Origin: DATHZQ01 sp963823505
GTDB taxonomy: Bacteria; Actinomycetota; Acidimicrobiia; Spongiisociales; UBA5794
Length of the DNA stretch: 64,000 bases
Assembly (NCBI GenBank): GCA_963823505.1
Contig: CAWGLY010000005.1
Coordinates: forward strand, 1,426,001 to 1,490,000
Direction: 5' to 3'
The position numbers and the translations under genes were made by a program. Shown in pieces: positions 8,877-17,561 of the stretch (positions within the stretch are counted from its first letter, which is position 1; each line of letters starts with the position of its first letter). The notes beneath the pieces are model-generated. The model was not told where the DNA came from, did not search any database, and worked only from the letters and a program-made list of their open reading frames with translations.

Positions 8877-10140
8877 GCCCGGGGAAGTTCTCCGGGTAGC
8901 CGGGGAACTCGGCCGCCAGGTCGGCAATCTGACCGCTCAGCTGCTTGACGGCGACCTCGTCGCCGTGGCTGCGGAGGACCCCGACGATCAGTGCACCAAG
9001 GCGCTCCATCTCGGGCTCGCGCATCCCTGCGGTGGTCACCGCCGGCGTGCCGATGCGCACACCGCTTGCGATCGCCGGCTTCCTCGGGTCGAAAGGGATG
9101 GAGTTCATGTTGAGCGTGATGCCGGCGTCATCGAGCGTCCGGGCCGCCTGCTTGCCCGTCAGCTCCTCGTCGATGGACCGCAGATCCACCAGGAACATGT
9201 GGTTCTCCGTGCCCCCGCTCACGATGCGCGCCCCCTCCGCGGCCATGGTGGTGGCGAGCGCCGAGGCGTTGGCGACGATCTGGTGGGCATACGCAGCGAA
9301 GTCGGCGCGGCCGGCCAGCTCGAAGCACAGCGCCTTGGCGGCAATCTGGCTGTTGATCGCCCCACCTTGGCCGAGGGGGAACACCGCCTTGTCGATGGCC
9401 TTGGCGTACTGCTCGGTCGACAGGATCAGACCGCCTCGCGGGCCGCGCAGTGCCTTGTGGGTCGTGGCCGTGACGATGTCGGCATGGGGCACCGGGTTGG
9501 GGTGGGCGCCCCCTGCAATCAGCCCGATGATGTGGGCGGCGTCGACCAGGTAGACCGCTCCCACTTCGTCGGCGATGTCGCGGAAGATCGACCAATCGAT
9601 GAGCTGGGAATACGCCGAATAGCCCGCAACGATGAGCTTGGGGCGATGCTCCTGCGCCAGTCTGCGCACTTCGTCGAAGTCGATCCGCTCGGTCTCGGGA
9701 TCGAGCCCGTAGGCGACGATGTTGAACAGCTTCCCGGAGAAGTTGACCGGCGATCCGTGGGTGAGGTGGCCGCCCTGGTCGAGCCGCATTCCGAGGATGG
9801 TGTCTCCCGGCTGCAGCAGTGCGAGGTAGGCGGCGATGTTGGCCTGGGAGCCGCTGTGCGCTTGGACGTTGGCATGCTCTGCGCCGAAGAGGGCCTTCGC
9901 CCGATCGATGGCCAGCTGCTCGACCTCGTCGACAACCGCACAGCCCTCGTAGTAGCGCCGCCCGGGGTAGCCCTCGGAGTATTTGTTGGTGAGGACCGAG
10001 CCGGAAGCCTGCATCATCGAATACCCCACGAGGTTCTCCGATGCGATCAGTTGGATGTTCGTACGTTGCCGTTCCGCCTCGCGAGCGACGAGCTCCGCCA
10101 GCGTCGGATCGACTTCCTCGAGGGAACGGGTATCAGTCAA
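8869..10140 (-). CDS. glyA: Serine hydroxymethyltransferase
   Basis: The 423-residue PLP enzyme interconverts serine and tetrahydrofolate with glycine and 5,10-methylene-THF in the cytosol. Signature blocks are IQLIASENLVG (29-39), the TNKYSEGYPGRRYY region (51-64) and the PLP lysine Lys229 in TATTHKALRGPRGG. I chose a TTG start at 10140 because TGGAGG lies 5 nt upstream, and the protein then opens with TDTRSLEEVDP as in homologues. The frame stays open further upstream only through a 7-bp repeat array, which would translate as repeated IRYPVSG. The gene lies between sua5 and wecE, and its stop overlaps the wecE start. Confidence 0.95.
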   Translation of the reverse strand: MTDTRSLEEVDPTLAELVAREAERQRTNIQLIASENLVGYSMMQASGSVLTNKYSEGYPGRRYYEGCAVVDEVEQLAIDRAKALFGAEHANVQAHSGSQANIAAYLALLQPGDTILGMRLDQGGHLTHGSPVNFSGKLFNIVAYGLDPETERIDFDEVRRLAQEHRPKLIVAGYSAYSQLIDWSIFRDIADEVGAVYLVDAAHIIGLIAGGAHPNPVPHADIVTATTHKALRGPRGGLILSTEQYAKAIDKAVFPLGQGGAINSQIAAKALCFELAGRADFAAYAHQIVANASALATTMAAEGARIVSGGTENHMFLVDLRSIDEELTGKQAARTLDDAGITLNMNSIPFDPRKPAIASGVRIGTPAVTTAGMREPEMERLGALIVGVLRSHGDEVAVKQLSGQIADLAAEFPGYPENFPGHV

Positions 10141-10243
10141 CAGGGCCTCCAGTGAGATCGCGCGGAGAGTAGCCGACGGAAGCCGTGTCCCGTATCCGCG
10201 GGGAGAGGTTGACCGTGCGCCGTGCCTCAATCGCACAGAAACG

Positions 10244-10278
<35 letters not shown>

Positions 10279-10283
10279 CGTCT

Positions 10284-10838
10284 TCACACAGGGCCTTGGC
10301 GCAACGTCAGCGGGTCCGGCTCGGTCAGATCGATGATGGTGGACGCCTCGCCACCGTGGGCGCGGCCTTCCAGATAGACGGTCACCGCGTCACCAAAGAG
10401 GTCCCTGGCCTCGTCGTGGTCGAGGACGGCCTCGTGACCACTGAGGTTTGCCGACGTCACCGCAAGTGGGCCGGCTTTGTCAAGCAACTCCAGAGCGACG
10501 GTGTGGTCGGGACATCGCAGGCCGACGGTTCGGCGAGCCTGGTGCCCAAGCCAGCCGGGCGCGGTACTCAGCCGGGGTACAACGAGCGTCAGCGCTCCCG
10601 GCCAGTGTTGCTCGGCAAGGTCGAGTGCCCGGTCGGAAAAGGACGCAAGTTCCATGCCTTGCTCGACCGACGCGACGAGGATGGCAAAGGGCTTGTTGCT
10701 CTGCCGGCCCTTCAGCTCGAAGATCGCATCCAGAGCATCCTCGCTGAATGGGTCGGCGGCGAGCCCGTACAAGGTGTCGGTGGGCACACCAACGATCTCG
10801 CCACGGCGTATGGCTGCAAGAGCCTCGGTCACACTCAT
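10284..10838 (-). CDS. tsaC: L-threonylcarbamoyladenylate synthase (Sua5/YrdC/TsaC)
   Basis: The protein has 184 residues and a YrdC fold. PTDTLYGL (19-26) and KGR (43-45) bind ATP and threonine, and TSANLSG (130-136) is the conserved phosphate-binding motif. The enzyme makes threonylcarbamoyl-AMP from threonine, bicarbonate and ATP for the t6A37 modification of ANN-decoding tRNAs. The C-terminal SUA5 domain is absent, so it is the short TsaC form. It lies downstream of prmC in the same order as in mycobacteria (prfA-prmC-sua5). The ATG at 10838 leaves a 38 bp gap to prmC. Confidence 0.93.
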   Translation of the reverse strand: MSVTEALAAIRRGEIVGVPTDTLYGLAADPFSEDALDAIFELKGRQSNKPFAILVASVEQGMELASFSDRALDLAEQHWPGALTLVVPRLSTAPGWLGHQARRTVGLRCPDHTVALELLDKAGPLAVTSANLSGHEAVLDHDEARDLFGDAVTVYLEGRAHGGEASTIIDLTEPDPLTLRQGPV

Positions 10839-10876
10839 CGATCACCTCGGGGGGAGTAGCGAGCGTACCTGTGAAG

Positions 10877-11710
10877 CTAGCGGAATTGGGCGAGGACAAA
10901 ACGCGGGCGGCCTGTCAGGTCCGGCAGCACGGCACCGCCGAGGTCGGCGAAGGCCTCCACGACACGCTCAACACGGAACTCGGAGATCTCGCAGGCAAGG
11001 AGGCCACCGGCGGCGACCCACCGGCGAGCGTCGGATGCAATCCGTGCCAGCACCTCATCGCCCGCCGCCCCGGCCACGAGCGCGGCGTGCGGCTCGTGAT
11101 CCCGGACCTCCGCGGGCAACACATCCACCTCGTCCTCGCCGAGGTACGGGGGATTGGCGACGAGAACGTCGACCTTCCCGATCAGGTCGTGAGGAAGCGG
11201 AGAATAGAGATCACCCTCGAGGACTTCGATATCGAGACCGGTGAACCGAACGTTCTCCCTGGCCAGGTCCGTCGCCTGGTGTGAATTGTCCACCGCAACG
11301 ACCCTGGCAGACGGCCACCGGTGTTTGAGGGCCAGCGCAAGATTGCCGCTGCCACAACACAGATCGACGACCACCTCGGGGATTCCCTCGTATCGGCTCG
11401 TCACCAGCTCCCAGAGCTGCTCCGTCTCGGGACGCGGGATCAATGCCCGCCGATCGACGAGTATCTCGACTGGCCCGAACTGCACGGTGCCTTCGAGGTA
11501 CTGCAGCGGTACCCCGCTCCTCCGCTGCTCCAGCAGCATCCGATACCGGGCGGCGGCTGCCTGCCCGACGTTGCCGCCCCGCAACACCTCGGATCGGCTG
11601 CGATGCGTCGCCGCCATCAGGAGCCGGACCACCTCGTGTTGGGGAAGGTCCATCGCAAGGGTCAGCAACTCGGTGATGTCGGCCGCATCAGCCATGGGCG
11701 GTTCCGTCAT
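10877..11710 (-). CDS. prmC: Peptide chain release factor N5-glutamine methyltransferase
   Basis: This 277-residue class I SAM methyltransferase modifies the glutamine of the GGQ motif in release factors. It has an N-terminal helical domain (1-75), the SAM-binding loop DLCCGSGN (116-123) and the catalytic NPPY (186-189). The motif I glycine that is usually G-T-G here reads C-C-G-S-G, a mild variant. The start ATG at 11710 overlaps the prfA stop (ATGA), so substrate and modifying enzyme are translationally coupled. A longer reading of the frame to 12013 is antisense-like and Arg-rich and was not used. Confidence 0.95.
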   Translation of the reverse strand: MTEPPMADAADITELLTLAMDLPQHEVVRLLMAATHRSRSEVLRGGNVGQAAAARYRMLLEQRRSGVPLQYLEGTVQFGPVEILVDRRALIPRPETEQLWELVTSRYEGIPEVVVDLCCGSGNLALALKHRWPSARVVAVDNSHQATDLARENVRFTGLDIEVLEGDLYSPLPHDLIGKVDVLVANPPYLGEDEVDVLPAEVRDHEPHAALVAGAAGDEVLARIASDARRWVAAGGLLACEISEFRVERVVEAFADLGGAVLPDLTGRPRFVLAQFR

Positions 11711-12786
11711 TCGACCTCGGCGAGACGCTCCGTGACTTCCTGGGCGCTGAGCTCCTGGTGGAACGCATCCAGATCGCCGTCGAGGATGTCGGTGAGACTG
11801 TGGAGCGTCTTGCCGATCCTGTGATCGGTGACGCGATTCTCTTTGAAGTTGTACGTGCGGATCTTCTCGGCGCGCTCCCCCGAGCCGACCTGGGATCGGC
11901 GAGCAGACGCCCGCTCTCCAAGCTGCTCGGCCATCTGCGCCTGATACAACCTGGCCCGCAACACCCGCATGGCCTTGAGCTTGTTCTGCAGTTGGGACTT
12001 CTCGTCCTGACACGACACCACGATGCCCGTCGGGACGTGACGGATGCGCACCGCCGAATCCGTGGTGTTGACCGACTGCCCGCCGGGACCGGTCGACCGG
12101 AACGTCTCGATTTCGAGGTCGTTCTCGTGGATGTCGATCTCCACGTCCTCTGCCTCGGGGAGCACCGCAACGGTGGCGATCGAGGTGTGGATCCGGCCCT
12201 GCGACTCGGTCTTCGGCACCCGCTGCACCCGGTGGGGCCCTGCCTCGAACTTGAACACCGAGTAGGCGCCCCTCCCCTTCACCGCAAAAGTCGCTTCCTT
12301 GAGCCCTCCGCCGTCGGTGAGGGACGTGTCCATCGCCTCGGTGCTCCAGCCCCTGCGCTCAGCGAGCCGGGAGTACATGCGGTAGAGATCCGCCGCCCAC
12401 AGCGCGGCCTCGTCTCCACCAACCGCAGCGCGCAGCTCGACGATGACATCCTTCTCGTCGTTGGGATCCTTCGGCACCAGCATGCGGCGCAACGCTCCGT
12501 CCAGCTCCTCGATCTCCCGCTGTTGCTCCTTGGCGACGGTATCGAAGTACTCCTTGGCCTCCGGATCCGCTTCCAGCTCGGCAAGCTGCTGTGCTTCGGC
12601 GAGCTCGCTGGATGCGTCGTCGAACCGTTCGTACGCATCCACCACATGTTTGAGTTCGCTGTGGCGGATGGAGACCTCCCGAAAGCGGTTCTGATCGGCA
12701 TGCACTTCGGGATCGCTGAGCTGAGCAACCGTGGATTCGTAGGCGGCCTTCAGCTCGTCGAGCTTGGCCCGCAACCCGGCCTCCAT
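11707..12786 (-). CDS. prfA: Peptide chain release factor 1
   Basis: The 359-residue factor ends translation at UAA and UAG. The catalytic GGQ is at 235-237 (STGPGGQSVN). The stop-codon recognition tripeptide of the RF1 type is PKT at 191-193 (RVPKTESQGR), which distinguishes it from RF2 (SPF). Domain order and length are normal. The ATG shares bases with the stop of the DUF1385 gene (TGATG at 12784-12788), and the 3' end overlaps prmC. Confidence 0.97.
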   Translation of the reverse strand: MEAGLRAKLDELKAAYESTVAQLSDPEVHADQNRFREVSIRHSELKHVVDAYERFDDASSELAEAQQLAELEADPEAKEYFDTVAKEQQREIEELDGALRRMLVPKDPNDEKDVIVELRAAVGGDEAALWAADLYRMYSRLAERRGWSTEAMDTSLTDGGGLKEATFAVKGRGAYSVFKFEAGPHRVQRVPKTESQGRIHTSIATVAVLPEAEDVEIDIHENDLEIETFRSTGPGGQSVNTTDSAVRIRHVPTGIVVSCQDEKSQLQNKLKAMRVLRARLYQAQMAEQLGERASARRSQVGSGERAEKIRTYNFKENRVTDHRIGKTLHSLTDILDGDLDAFHQELSAQEVTERLAEVE

Positions 12787-13724
12787 CAGATCGAGTCCGG
12801 GTCGAACTCAACATGAAGCGCTCCGGCGGCCACTGGACCTCGCTGTTCAACCTCGGTGCGTTCGTCCTCCGTGAGCGCCGCCAGCAGGCTGGCCACTGCC
12901 ACCTCGATCTGATCAGGTGTCGGGTAGCGAGTGGTGATGCGCTGCAGCCAGATGCCCGGCTTGCTCGCCCACGCCAGCCACGGTTTCCCTGCAGCAGCTT
13001 TCAGGATCTCGTACGAGACTCCGGCGATGATGGGGATCATCACGATCCGCGCCACCACCTGCCACACGAACGCGAGGGGGGCAAGCGTCAGGAAGACAAA
13101 GAAGGCGACCATGGCCACGATGATGATGAACGAGGTCCCGCAGCGGGGATGCCGTGGGCTGTAGGCCGAAATCGCATCGAGAGTGAGCGGATCGTCGTTC
13201 TCGTAGGCGTGAATCGTCATGTGCTCGGCGCCGTGATACTCGAAGACCCGCTGGATCTCCTTGGCTCGTGAAATCGCCCATATGTAGCCGACGATGAGCA
13301 CGATCCGAATGAGACCGTCGATGACCACAAAGGCGAGGCTCGAGTCGTCGAAGAAGCGCTTGAGGAAGTTGGCAGCGAGCACAGGAGCACCGATGAACAG
13401 CACGAGGGCGAAGGTGATGGCGACGATCATCGTGCCGATGACCTGCCGCCTCGTCAGCTCCTCCTCGTCTTCTCCGGCCCGCTGTGCGGACCAGGAGAGC
13501 GCCCTGAAGCCGAGCGAGAGCGATTCGACAAGCACCATGACCCCACGCAGGAAGGGGATGCGCGCCGCCTTCGACCGCGAGGCAAGCCGCGGCAGCTCTT
13601 GGGTCAAAGCTTCGATGACGCCATCGGGTCGTCTGACCGCCACCGCCCAGCGGTTGGGCGCCCGCATCATGACGCCCTCGAGCACGGCCTGACCGCCGAC
13701 GGAGGCGTTGGGGGCGCGGCTCAC
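12786..13724 (-). CDS. DUF1385 family membrane protein
   Basis: The protein has 312 residues and a GTG start. Family hallmarks are GGQAVLEGVMMRAP (10-23), YHGAEHMTIHAYEND (163-177) and SPRHPRCGTSF (189-199), with four or five hydrophobic segments between 97 and 250. The conserved His, Glu and Cys residues suggest a metal or catalytic site, but no biochemical function is established for the family to my knowledge. It is commonly found next to prfA and rpmE in Gram-positive bacteria, as here, so a link to translation or envelope maintenance is only a guess. Confidence 0.88.
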   Translation of the reverse strand: MSRAPNASVGGQAVLEGVMMRAPNRWAVAVRRPDGVIEALTQELPRLASRSKAARIPFLRGVMVLVESLSLGFRALSWSAQRAGEDEEELTRRQVIGTMIVAITFALVLFIGAPVLAANFLKRFFDDSSLAFVVIDGLIRIVLIVGYIWAISRAKEIQRVFEYHGAEHMTIHAYENDDPLTLDAISAYSPRHPRCGTSFIIIVAMVAFFVFLTLAPLAFVWQVVARIVMIPIIAGVSYEILKAAAGKPWLAWASKPGIWLQRITTRYPTPDQIEVAVASLLAALTEDERTEVEQRGPVAAGALHVEFDPDSI

Positions 13725-13821
13725 GATGCTCTCCGCGCAGGTATCGCCGTCACGGCAGAACGCAACACAACGCCCCTCAGAGGACGATCGCCGAAGTCAC
13801 CAACCCGAACCCGCGGGTGCT

Positions 13822-13849
13822 GGATACGGGATCCGGGATCCGGGATGCA
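13822..13849. repeat. Degenerate 7-bp array GGATACG/GGATCCG/GGATCCG/GGATGCA
   Basis: Four consecutive heptamers begin with GGAT, with period exactly seven, in the gap between rpmE and the DUF1385 gene. They are related to the GGATACC arrays at 10244 and 16155. Confidence 0.85.
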
Positions 13850-13857
13850 GCTGAGGC

Positions 13858-14151
13858 TCACGCCCCGCCGGAAGGTGCTTCCGAACCCTTCTTCGCCGTG
13901 TCCACGCCGACCTTGGCGTAGCGGCGGCGGAACCGCTCGACGCGGCCACCAGAGTCCACGAGGATCTGCTTGCCGGTGTAGAACGGGTGGCTCTGGCTCG
14001 AGATCTCCACCTTGGCGAGTGGGTACGTCTCGCCGTCTTCCCACTCCGTGGTTTCGGAGGTGTTGATCGTCGACCGCGTCAGGAACCGCAGATCCGAAGA
14101 CGTGTCCTGGAACACGACGAGTCGGTACTCGGGATGCAGATCTGATTTCAC
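13858..14151 (-). CDS. rpmE2: 50S ribosomal protein L31, zinc-free type B
   Basis: This 97-residue protein opens with MKSDLHPEYRLVVFQD and has the core ISSQSHPFYTGKQ and the C-terminal RVERFRRRY found in L31. There is no cysteine at all, so it is the C-minus (type B) paralogue that does not bind zinc. In many bacteria such forms are induced under zinc limitation by Zur. Here the gene occupies the normal rho-rpmE-prfA position, where mycobacteria keep the zinc-binding form. A short acidic/basic tail extends the protein beyond the usual ~85 residues. No Zur box was recognised upstream. Confidence 0.9.
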   Translation of the reverse strand: MKSDLHPEYRLVVFQDTSSDLRFLTRSTINTSETTEWEDGETYPLAKVEISSQSHPFYTGKQILVDSGGRVERFRRRYAKVGVDTAKKGSEAPSGGA

Positions 14152-14291
14152 GGTGATGCTCCTGCTGTCTTCTGAGAGGATTTTTGTGCGGTTGAGAAAC
14201 TGTAGTCGGGTTCTCGAACACCGCCGATCGGCGTCGATTCCGGCTCGTGGGCGGGTTTCCGAGCCCTCACGACGGTCTCACCAGCGGCTTC

Positions 14292-15821
14292 CTAGTTGCC
14301 GCTCTTGGCGATGCTGGCGAGGAACTCTGCATTCGACTTGGTGCTCTTCAACCTGTCGATGAGCAGCTCGAGAGCGGCTCCCGACTCGAGCGCAAGCAAC
14401 ACGCGCCGCAGCTTCCAGACCTCGACGAGCTCGTCCTTGTGGAACAGCAGCTCCTCACGGCGAGTGCCTGACGACTCGATGTCGATCGCCGGGTAGATGC
14501 GCTTGTCGGCGAGCTTGCGGTCCAACCGTAGCTCCATGTTCCCTGTGCCCTTGAACTCCTCGAAGATGACCTCATCCATCCGGGATCCGGTCTCCACGAG
14601 CGCCGTGCCGAGAATCGTGAGGCTGCCACCTTCTTCGATGTTGCGGGCAGCGCCAAAAAAACGCTTCGGGGGATACAGCGCCGTCGAGTCGACACCACCC
14701 GAGAGGATGCGTCCACTGGCCGGCGTCGCCAAGTTGTGGGCGCGCGCCAGACGAGTGATCGAATCGAGGAGGATGACAACGTCGGTACCGACCTCGACCA
14801 GTCGCTTCGCCCGCTCGATGGCGAGTTCGGAGACCTGCGTGTGCTCGTCGGCGGGCCGGTCGAAGGTCGAGTAGATGACCTCACCCTTCACCGACCGCTG
14901 CATGTCGGTGACTTCCTCGGGCCGCTCGTCCACCAGGACCACCATGAGGTGGCACTCGGGGTTGTTGGCGGTGATCGAGTTGGCGATTTCCTTGAGCACC
15001 GTGGTCTTCCCCGCCTTGGGCGGCGACACGATGAGGCCACGCTGGCCCTTGCCGATCGGAGCGATGATGTCCACGATCCGGGGCAGGATGTGATTGGACT
15101 GACCATCCACTTCGAGGTGGAGCCGCTCGTCCGGGAACAGGGGGGTCAGGTCGGCAAACCTGGGACGGGATTTCGCCTCGTCGGGGTCGATCCCGTTGAC
15201 GGTGACGATGCGGACGAGAGCAGGGAACTTCTCCTGCGCCCTGGCCGGGCGCACGGGACCGGTGCAGATGTCTCCCTTGCGGAGGCGGTTCTTGCGGACG
15301 TGGTTTGCGGAGACGTAGACGTCCTTGTCGCCCGGGAGGTAACCGGAGCAGCGCAGGAAACCGTAGCCCTCGGGGAGGATGTCGAGGATGCCCTCACGGA
15401 CTTCGAGCTCCGACTCGTCGATGGGCTCTTGCTGATTGCCGCGCCCGTGGCCACGCCTGCGGCGCCGGCCCTGGCTGTCACGATCTCCGCCCTGCTGGCG
15501 GTCGCCCTGCTGGCGGTGCCGCTGCTGGCCACCGCCACCGCCTCCCTGGCGGGATTCGGAACGTCCTTCGCCGGATCCCGACTCGGCGCCATCGCTCGAG
15601 CCGGCATCTGCCGTCTTCGTCGAGCCGGCCTCAGCCACCGCTTCACCGTTGGTGGTCTCGTCGTCGGTCTCAGGCACCATGGACGCGTCGAACTTCTCAG
15701 AATTGAGAATGGCCGCGATGAGCTTCGATTTCTGAAGACCCGCGTGGTCCACATCGACTTGGCTGGCCATGGCACGCAAGTCGGCGAGCCCCAACTCTTG
15801 AAGCTTGGCCCGTGTCGTCAT
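14292..15821 (-). CDS. rho: Transcription termination factor Rho with disordered insert
   Basis: The hexameric RNA helicase has 509 residues. The Rho_N domain (1-42, LQELGLADLRAMASQ) is followed by a low-complexity insert of roughly 85-90 residues (about 48-135) that is Gly/Gln/Arg/Ser-rich. The cold-shock RNA-binding domain (137-205, GILDILPEGYGFLR) and the RecA-like ATPase follow, with Walker A PPKAGKTT at 267-274. E. coli Rho is about 420 residues; the insert accounts for the excess. The ATG at 15821 starts directly at MTTRAKLQEL, and the open frame further upstream to 16040 lacks any family resemblance. It lies downstream of hom; thrC and thrB, which separate the two genes in mycobacteria, are missing. 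Confidence 0.95.
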   Translation of the reverse strand: MTTRAKLQELGLADLRAMASQVDVDHAGLQKSKLIAAILNSEKFDASMVPETDDETTNGEAVAEAGSTKTADAGSSDGAESGSGEGRSESRQGGGGGGQQRHRQQGDRQQGGDRDSQGRRRRRGHGRGNQQEPIDESELEVREGILDILPEGYGFLRCSGYLPGDKDVYVSANHVRKNRLRKGDICTGPVRPARAQEKFPALVRIVTVNGIDPDEAKSRPRFADLTPLFPDERLHLEVDGQSNHILPRIVDIIAPIGKGQRGLIVSPPKAGKTTVLKEIANSITANNPECHLMVVLVDERPEEVTDMQRSVKGEVIYSTFDRPADEHTQVSELAIERAKRLVEVGTDVVILLDSITRLARAHNLATPASGRILSGGVDSTALYPPKRFFGAARNIEEGGSLTILGTALVETGSRMDEVIFEEFKGTGNMELRLDRKLADKRIYPAIDIESSGTRREELLFHKDELVEVWKLRRVLLALESGAALELLIDRLKSTKSNAEFLASIAKSGN

Positions 15822-16064
15822 GTCGATGACGCCCCTTTCGGAACTTGGAGTTCGGCGCCGAGCGGTCGGGCCGATACTGAGAGCCGTTCCCGACACCGCA
15901 GCCGGAACAGCCGATTCGGTGAAGGTCCCGTCGCTACCTGGACGAACGAACGTCCGGAGCTGGAGTGGGAACGATGCACAGATTGTACCCGCCGATTCGG
16001 CAGACGCAAGAACTACGTGGTTGAGCACGGCTGGGGACACTCGAGGTTGTCCCCACCTGGGGAC

Positions 16065-16092
16065 GTACTTCGTACTTGGTACTTGGTACTAA
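16065..16092. repeat. Tandem array GTACTTC/GTACTTG/GTACTTG/GTACTAA
   Basis: Four heptamers with exact 7 bp spacing and a sequence different from the nearby GGATACC array. The array lies in the hom-rho gap. Confidence 0.85.
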
Positions 16093-16152
16093 TGGTCCTC
16101 AATCGGAGTGAGGATGCCGCCGCCCGAGCCGTACTCGACACTGAAGGAGGCT

Positions 16153-16183
<31 letters not shown>

Positions 16184-16188
16184 CGAAG

Positions 16189-17484
16189 CTAAGCCTCGGC
16201 GCTCTCTACGCGGAGCGTGGCTGCCACGGACCGGACGACATCGAGGCCGCGGATGGAGTCGACCGCTCGACGCTGCTGCTTCTCCGGAGCGCGGTGAGTG
16301 ATGATGAGCAGCGTGGCGCCGTCCCCTTCGCCCTCCTGCCACATCGACTTGATCGACACCTCGGCCTCGCCGAATGCCGTCGAGATCTGGGCCAGAACGC
16401 CAGGGCGATCCTCCACGTCGATGCGCACGTACCACTTGGTTGGGATGTCGCCGAAGTCTGCGATGTCGCCTGGAGCGAACCGGATGCGCGGGGCGACCTG
16501 GGCGCCGGCCAGGATCTCGCGTGCGGCGTCGATGACATCTCCCAGCACGGCGGTGGCGGTGGGCTCGCCGCCTGCTCCGGGTCCGGCGAAAAGGAGCTCA
16601 TCGATCGACGGGCCGGTGATGAAGATCGCATTGGTGGCGCCGCGGATCGAGGCGAGGGGGTGGTCGGACGGGATCATGGCCGGATAGACCCGTGCGCTGA
16701 TTCCTGCGTCGGTGCGCGATGCGATCGCAAGCAACTTGACCTCGTAGCCGAGAAAGCGTGCGTATTCCATGTCGAGTCGGGCAAGTGCGTCGATACCTTC
16801 GTAGTGCACCTGGTCGATGCCGACCCAGGCACCGAAAGCAAGCGACGCAAGGATGGCGGCCTTTGCGGCAGCATCGGCGCCGCCCACATCGGCCGTGGGA
16901 TCCGGCTCGGCATACCCGAGCGCCTGCGCTTCGCCGAGGGCGTCGGCATACTCGTCGCCGTCGGCCATTCGGGTCAGGATGTAGTTGGTGGTCCCGTTGA
17001 CGATGCCGGCAACCCGTTCGATCTGCTCGCCTGCCAGCGTTTCGGCAAGGGGTCGGATGATCGGAATGCCGCCACCGACGGCAGCCTCGAACAGCAACGG
17101 CACGCCGCTCCGCTCCGCAGCGGCGATGAGTTCCGGTCCCCGGCTGGCGATGAGCTCCTTGTTGGCGGTGACGACAGGTTTCCCCGCCTCGAGCGCGGCG
17201 AGCACCAGGTCCCCCGCAGGGTCCCGGCCCCCCATAACCTCGACGACCAGATCGACGGCGCTGTCTTGCACGACATCGAGCGGCTGATCGGTGACTCTTT
17301 CTGCCGCCAGGTCGAACAGCCGCGCTTTGGCCAAGTCACGGACGGCGACCCGCTCGATGCGGAGGTCCAGGCCGGTCTTGGCACGGATGGCGGCGTGATC
17401 CTCGACGAGCCTGCGAATGAGCGTGCCACCGACGGTGCCCGCGCCGAGCACACCGATGCCGACGGTGGTGTTGCGGTGCTTCAT
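16189..17484 (-). CDS. hom: Homoserine dehydrogenase with ACT domain
   Basis: The 431-residue enzyme reduces aspartate-4-semialdehyde to homoserine for threonine and methionine synthesis. The Rossmann motif GVLGAGTVGG is at 11-20. The catalytic core includes VVTANKELIAS and the substrate loop with NGTTNYILTRM. A C-terminal ACT domain (about 350-431, VRIDVEDRPGVLAQIS) should bind an amino acid for feedback control. The ATG at 17484 gives MKHRNTTVGIGVLG; the frame upstream of it is not protein-like. It is divergent from the MOSC gene. No thrC or thrB follows, unlike mycobacteria. Confidence 0.95.
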   Translation of the reverse strand: MKHRNTTVGIGVLGAGTVGGTLIRRLVEDHAAIRAKTGLDLRIERVAVRDLAKARLFDLAAERVTDQPLDVVQDSAVDLVVEVMGGRDPAGDLVLAALEAGKPVVTANKELIASRGPELIAAAERSGVPLLFEAAVGGGIPIIRPLAETLAGEQIERVAGIVNGTTNYILTRMADGDEYADALGEAQALGYAEPDPTADVGGADAAAKAAILASLAFGAWVGIDQVHYEGIDALARLDMEYARFLGYEVKLLAIASRTDAGISARVYPAMIPSDHPLASIRGATNAIFITGPSIDELLFAGPGAGGEPTATAVLGDVIDAAREILAGAQVAPRIRFAPGDIADFGDIPTKWYVRIDVEDRPGVLAQISTAFGEAEVSIKSMWQEGEGDGATLLIITHRAPEKQQRRAVDSIRGLDVVRSVAATLRVESAEA

Positions 17485-17561
17485 AGAAGGGCGATGGTAG
17501 AAGACCGGGCCGCGAGATGATCGCGTCGATGCGGTGGAGCGGGACCCGGTATCGTGCCTGG

